Source of the DNA: Rhododendron vialii
Taxonomy: Eukaryota > Streptophyta > Magnoliopsida > Ericales > Ericaceae
DNA: 64,000 bases
NCBI RefSeq assembly: GCF_030253575.1
Contig: NC_080559.1
Span: 31,150,501 to 31,214,500 of the forward strand
Direction of reading: 5' to 3'
A program made the position numbers and the translations under genes. Of the stretch, positions 60,701-64,000 are shown piece by piece (position 1 is the stretch's first letter; each line of letters starts with the position of its first letter). The notes beneath the pieces were generated by a model. It was not told the DNA's origin. It saw nothing but the letters and a program-made list of their open reading frames with translations, and made no database searches.

Positions 60701-60949
60701 TGTAAGTTACTATCTGATGCTGCACCCCATGGACACCACGGGAACGAGAAAATGTACTTTGGCAACCACTCTTGCTACTTCGTGAAGAGCGGAGTCTTTG
60801 CTGAAGCTGCTTCCTGGTCCCTTATTGCTGTGGTATGTGGAAACACCTGTTATCTCGGTTTGGATTCCGTAAAAATCAGAAATAAGGGCGGCAGCGCAAT
60901 GGTACACCCGCAGTGCCCCCCACCGCAATCTCCTCCTCCGAATGTATGA
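57782..60949 (+). pseudogene. DUF1218 tandem pseudogene
   Basis: Collinear duplicate of the gene at 51596-55243 in the same orientation, with matching exons 57782-57878, 59462-59664 and 60679-60949 and recognisable intron sequence (for example 58330-58690 against 52450-52820). Exon 1 has one extra base after ATTTGCTC, so the first helix is read out of frame. The last base of exon 2 changed from G to A, so the codon across the exon 2-3 junction becomes TAG where the intact gene has TGG (Trp). The family's GCFCC motif is now GCFCY, and the C-terminal tail ends early after PPPQSPPPNV. Microsatellites (GA)n and (GAA)n precede the start. Confidence 0.88.
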
Positions 60950-61283
60950 GGTGGCAATTTACTTGATTACTCTCCCCTATAAAACTTGTTGATGCGAAGG
61001 GTGATTATTTAGGGTAGGGGTTGGGGGAAGTTCCTCCTCACACTTGTTTTTCGCTTTGTTCGTCTGGCCTAACGTATCCCCCGGCCCGAATAGGTTTAGA
61101 AGATAGAAAGAGTACATGTGAAGCAAATATGTTTACCAAAATATGCAGATCATCAATGGAGGTGAGATGTTTTTAGTTGTATGCTGTGCAGATCATCACT
61201 AATGTCACCACTGATTTAGCCCAATTATGTGCTGCCTTGACAACTTGCCTAGGGACCTTAGTGACAGGCAGCAACATAATGTG
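60950..61283. other. 3' flank of the DUF1218 pseudogene
   Basis: Still similar to the 3' UTR of the intact copy (compare GCAGATCATCAATGGAGGTG-type text near 55430 and 61146). No gene. Confidence 0.5.
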
Positions 61284-61288
61284 AAATC

Positions 61289-61958
61289 TGTTGGAAAAAA
61301 TTCGGCAATAACAGAAATCCAGAGAACAGTTTCATTGATAACAGTCACAATTACAAGATTAAATCAAGTTACAAAACCAATAACAGTGGACAGAAAATAA
61401 AGACGAGATACAAACTGATTGAATGAAAATCAAACCGAGTCCTGTGTGATACCACAGTCTCCTTAAGAAAGATTCGCCGCCTACCGTCGGTGTTGTAGGT
61501 TCTTGTTCGGCGTCTTCCTCCCAGGGTTGGCTCGGCTAAACCGCAAGCCGTCGGAACACCGCCGTCGACCGCCTTGGCGAACTAACTACCGCCTGTCACT
61601 CTCTCTCAAAGAACAATATTCTGGAATTATTGGAAGGGCTGGAATTTTCTGATCATTCCTCCAAACGTGAGCCTCCTTTATATAGAGTGGAGGAGGCAGA
61701 AGGGGTGAATACAGCCATCAATTGCTGAAATGAATTCAGCCATTATGCTGCCATCAATTGCTTGGAGGTTACAAGAATAAAATAGCCATCATGGCCATCA
61801 TGGGGAGGAGTAATGCTGCGGGAGTTACGGCCCACACACATCAATACGTCTATTGATTGTGGTGGTGCGTCCAGATACAACGAACCCGGGACTGGTTGCC
61901 TCGGAAGACCCTCCAAAATCCCAGTTTCATTCAACCGAAATTCCGTAAATTTCCAACA
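61289..61958. mobile_element. Solo LTR of an LTR retrotransposon (fossil)
   Basis: A 670-bp segment starting TGTTGGAAA and ending TTTCCAACA, the TG...CA inverted ends of a plant LTR, flanked by identical 5-bp repeats AAATC (61284-61288 and 61959-61963). No internal gag-pol region or second LTR lies in the window, so it is a solo LTR, the expected remnant of recombination between two LTRs. The perfect target duplication suggests a relatively recent insertion. The ends resemble Copia-type LTRs, but the family cannot be fixed from the LTR alone. Confidence 0.9.
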
Positions 61959-61963
61959 AAATC

Positions 61964-62384
61964 ATCCACTAAACTAAGAACTGCATGTCTAACAAAATAG
62001 AAAACCTATTCAGAGCAGTAACGACGACCGAGCAATCTATCGGGGACTTCAACCTGAAGGAAAAGCCCGTCTTGTTGGAGGATTGCAGAGCCTTCGCTAT
62101 CGCAACCGCTTCTGTCGTAGCTGTAGAAGAAGAACTGATACTGCTTGGACTTGAATACCCGTTAGACGCGAGAGCAAACCAAGGGGGACAAGTTTGTGAG
62201 CAGTTTAAATGATGGAGCAAACCACGTGATAATTTAAAGATGGAGCGACAAGAAGCGGCAGTTGCTGCCACAACGATTCTAAACAAATGCTATTATTCTA
62301 TTAGAAGCAATAAACTTGTCCCCAAATTATATAGGCCCACCACCACTATAATTTTTTCTTTACGTTTTTGTTATATGGTCTTTA
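61964..62384. other. Unassigned stretch with an open frame of unknown meaning
   Basis: Both strands stay open for about 100 codons around 61985-62286. The minus-strand frame is Ser/Ala-rich and could be an organelle-targeting-like N-terminus. I recognise no family and see no downstream exon. Confidence 0.3.
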
Positions 62385-62625
62385 GGGTGCGTTCCAGAAC
62401 GCAGAAAAAGCCTTTATTTTTTAAGAAGATAATTTCAAGCTCAAAAATTATAGATTTATTAAAATCTAAAAATATGCACTATGGATATTGTTTGAAAGAT
62501 CTCACCGAGATCTTTTATATGATGCAAAAAAAAATTGAAAAATTATTTTTCATTTACATTATTTTTGAGTTTAAAAATGTGAAATAAGTTGCTTATTTTT
62601 TAAGAAGGTTTGTGGAACGGGCTCT
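62385..62625. mobile_element. MITE relic, GTTCCA-type family (copy 2)
   Basis: Ends GGGTGCGTTCCAGAAC and, inverted, GAGCCCGTTCCACAAACC. The interior is similar in order to 23975-24200 (TTTATTTTTTAAGAAGATAA, GATCT..GAGATC, AAAAATTGAAAAATTATTTT). Non-coding. Confidence 0.6.
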
Positions 62626-63799
62626 TAGTCGTCTAGTTTAGTTTTTGTTTTGATATAGGAGGACAAAAAATATAGTCCAAAGCCAAATCTAATGAGCAAA
62701 GTGAAATATTACCAAACTTGAGGTCAAATTAAGAAAACAAAACTTCAAACTCAGTCTTTTAAGCAAATTTTGTTTATATTAAGGTGTAGATCAGTACAAA
62801 GGGAAGAAACCTAACAGAAAATCGAAGAAAGGAAAGCAACGTGCCAAGCTACTTCAATTGTTGCGATACGTGCCATGTGACAAACAACGTTTATTTTTAT
62901 CTAAAATATTCATCGTATAGTCCGTCTTTTCATTTTTTTAGCATATATGTTCGTCACCGCTAAAATAAAATCCTAGTTGTCCCTATGTAATACTCCAAAT
63001 AGAGCAACAAGTTGACGTTCGGGTTATACCTCAATGTCATCTTTTGATCTTTATGATTAATGAATTTTTTTTTCACCGTTCAGAAAAAGAGTTATACCTC
63101 GATGAACATCTCTCGCACTAATGTTTCAAACATATCTACGTACTCCTATATGTTATAGATATATGTGCACCTATTTTTGATAATCAAATTCGATCCGAGA
63201 TATATTAGTCCTAGTAGTTTCATATAATCTATTCGTGGTGTCCTAATACTTAAGGCTCATCTTAAAAAGTCCCACATCGTGTAAATATGAGAATGACAAG
63301 TTACTATTAAGGTAATGCCCGTTAGCTACTATTAATTTGAGTTATAATTTTTGAGTGACCTAAACTGTTGCGGGTACAATATTATCCCAAATTTTGCAAA
63401 TTATCCATAATAATAATAATAATTTGGTTGAATTATGAATGCACTAATGTTAAAAAAAACCTATGAATCAAATATTTCGAAATATAAAAGCAATTAAGAT
63501 TAGTTTCGATTTCCAAATCAATTCATTAGAAATTTAATCATCTTTCAAGCGTTTGTGAGCAAGCCTAGGTTCAGCTCGATAAAATCTCGTTTTTATACGA
63601 GTTGGTAAGTATCTCGTTTTTATACGAGTTGGTGAGTTCAATTTTGAACGAACTTGTGAACAATCTTAAGTTCAGCTCGATAAAAACTCGTTTAATACAA
63701 GTTGCTGAATTCAATTTTGAACGAGCTGAGCTCAAATAATTTAACTTGATTGGACGTAGCTAAATTTAAACATATAGTACTAGTATATTGAAGAGAAAG
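62626..63799. other. AT-rich intergenic DNA with a short local repeat
   Basis: At 63567-63720 the block GTTCAGCTCGATAAAA(T/A)CTCG and TCAATTTTGAACGA occur twice, and CTCGTTTTTATACGAGTTGG occurs twice in tandem. Nothing else recognised. Confidence 0.45.
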
Positions 63800-64000
63800 A
63801 CTACAGCCATTGCAGGCAAAATGCGGTGGCCGGCCACCGCATGCCATTTGGGCCCCACTCCGGATCCCGCACGGACCATCCGATCCATTCAATAATTTTT
63901 AAAAAAAACCGAGTGGGTCACGCGGAAAATAAGCTCGATCCGATTTGTGTAGATGCTTGGATCAAGCTTCTCATCTTTGGAAAATCGAAAAAAATGGAAA
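63800..64000. mobile_element. Left arm of a Mutator-like palindromic element, cut by the window edge
   Basis: From GACTACAG the order GCAAAATGCGG, CGGCCACCGC, CCATCCGATCC, AATTTTTAAAAAAAACCGAG, GTCACGCG, GATCCGA, GTGTAGATGCTTGGATCAAG parallels the left arm of the 4671-5078 element (AAAATGCACCGACGGCC, AAATTTTAAAAAATAAAACC, GAGTGGCCTTACGCG, GTGTAGGGTACTTGATCCGA). The other arm and the target duplication lie outside the window. Confidence 0.7.

Noticed and set aside
61985-62212. 75-codon plus-strand frame after the solo LTR
   Set aside because: No family recognised and the opposite strand is equally open; kept only as an unassigned stretch.

Overview
This is nuclear DNA of a flowering plant. 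It holds intron-bearing genes for plant-specific families (ALMT anion channel, EMB1270-type PPR protein, At5g17165-type LEA protein, DUF1218 membrane protein), AT-rich intergenic DNA, GA/CT microsatellites and many non-autonomous DNA transposons and SINEs. The AT-rich coding sequence suggests a eudicot; I cannot go narrower. No bacterial-type operons, CRISPR arrays, rRNA or tRNA genes were seen.

Layout. 1-1.8 kb: 5' half of an ALMT gene (minus strand) that runs off the left edge. 2.4-5.1 kb: two strongly palindromic elements; the second (4671-5078) is bounded by a perfect 9-bp target-site duplication. 5.4-8.6 kb: an intact 60S ribosomal protein eL13 gene (minus). 9.0-12.4 kb: a tandem, internally deleted eL13 pseudogene that was later hit by a 1.4-kb Mutator-like element. 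13.4-19.0 kb: a complete EMB1270-like PPR gene (minus, four exons, one GC-AG intron).

19.2-35.1 kb is the most unusual region. One roughly 0.7-kb leader cassette occurs three times in the same orientation (about 19.3, 24.2 and 30.8 kb). Copy A leads into a truncated P-class PPR pseudogene, copy C into a longer PPR pseudogene with several lesions, and copy B into an unrelated acidic ORF followed by two symplekin-like exons. A glutamyl-tRNA-reductase-binding-protein-like fragment lies between A and B. A SINE, a hAT-like element, a Tourist-like element and a CACTA-like relic are inserted in or around these copies.

37.2-40.8 kb: an intact two-exon LEA gene (minus) with a 3.1-kb intron. 41-51 kb: gene-free, made of MITEs, SINEs, nested foldbacks and a poly-G minisatellite. 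51.6-55.2 kb: an intact DUF1218 gene (plus). 57.8-60.9 kb: its tandem duplicate, now a pseudogene. 61.3-62.0 kb: a solo LTR with a 5-bp target duplication. The right edge cuts another palindromic element related to the one at 4.7 kb.

The genes do not form a functional cluster; they are independent housekeeping or stress genes. The recurring process is local tandem duplication followed by decay (eL13, PPR, DUF1218), with repeated transposon insertion. Exon boundaries were read by eye from splice sites and reading-frame continuity. Family names are from memory of conserved sequence, not from a search.
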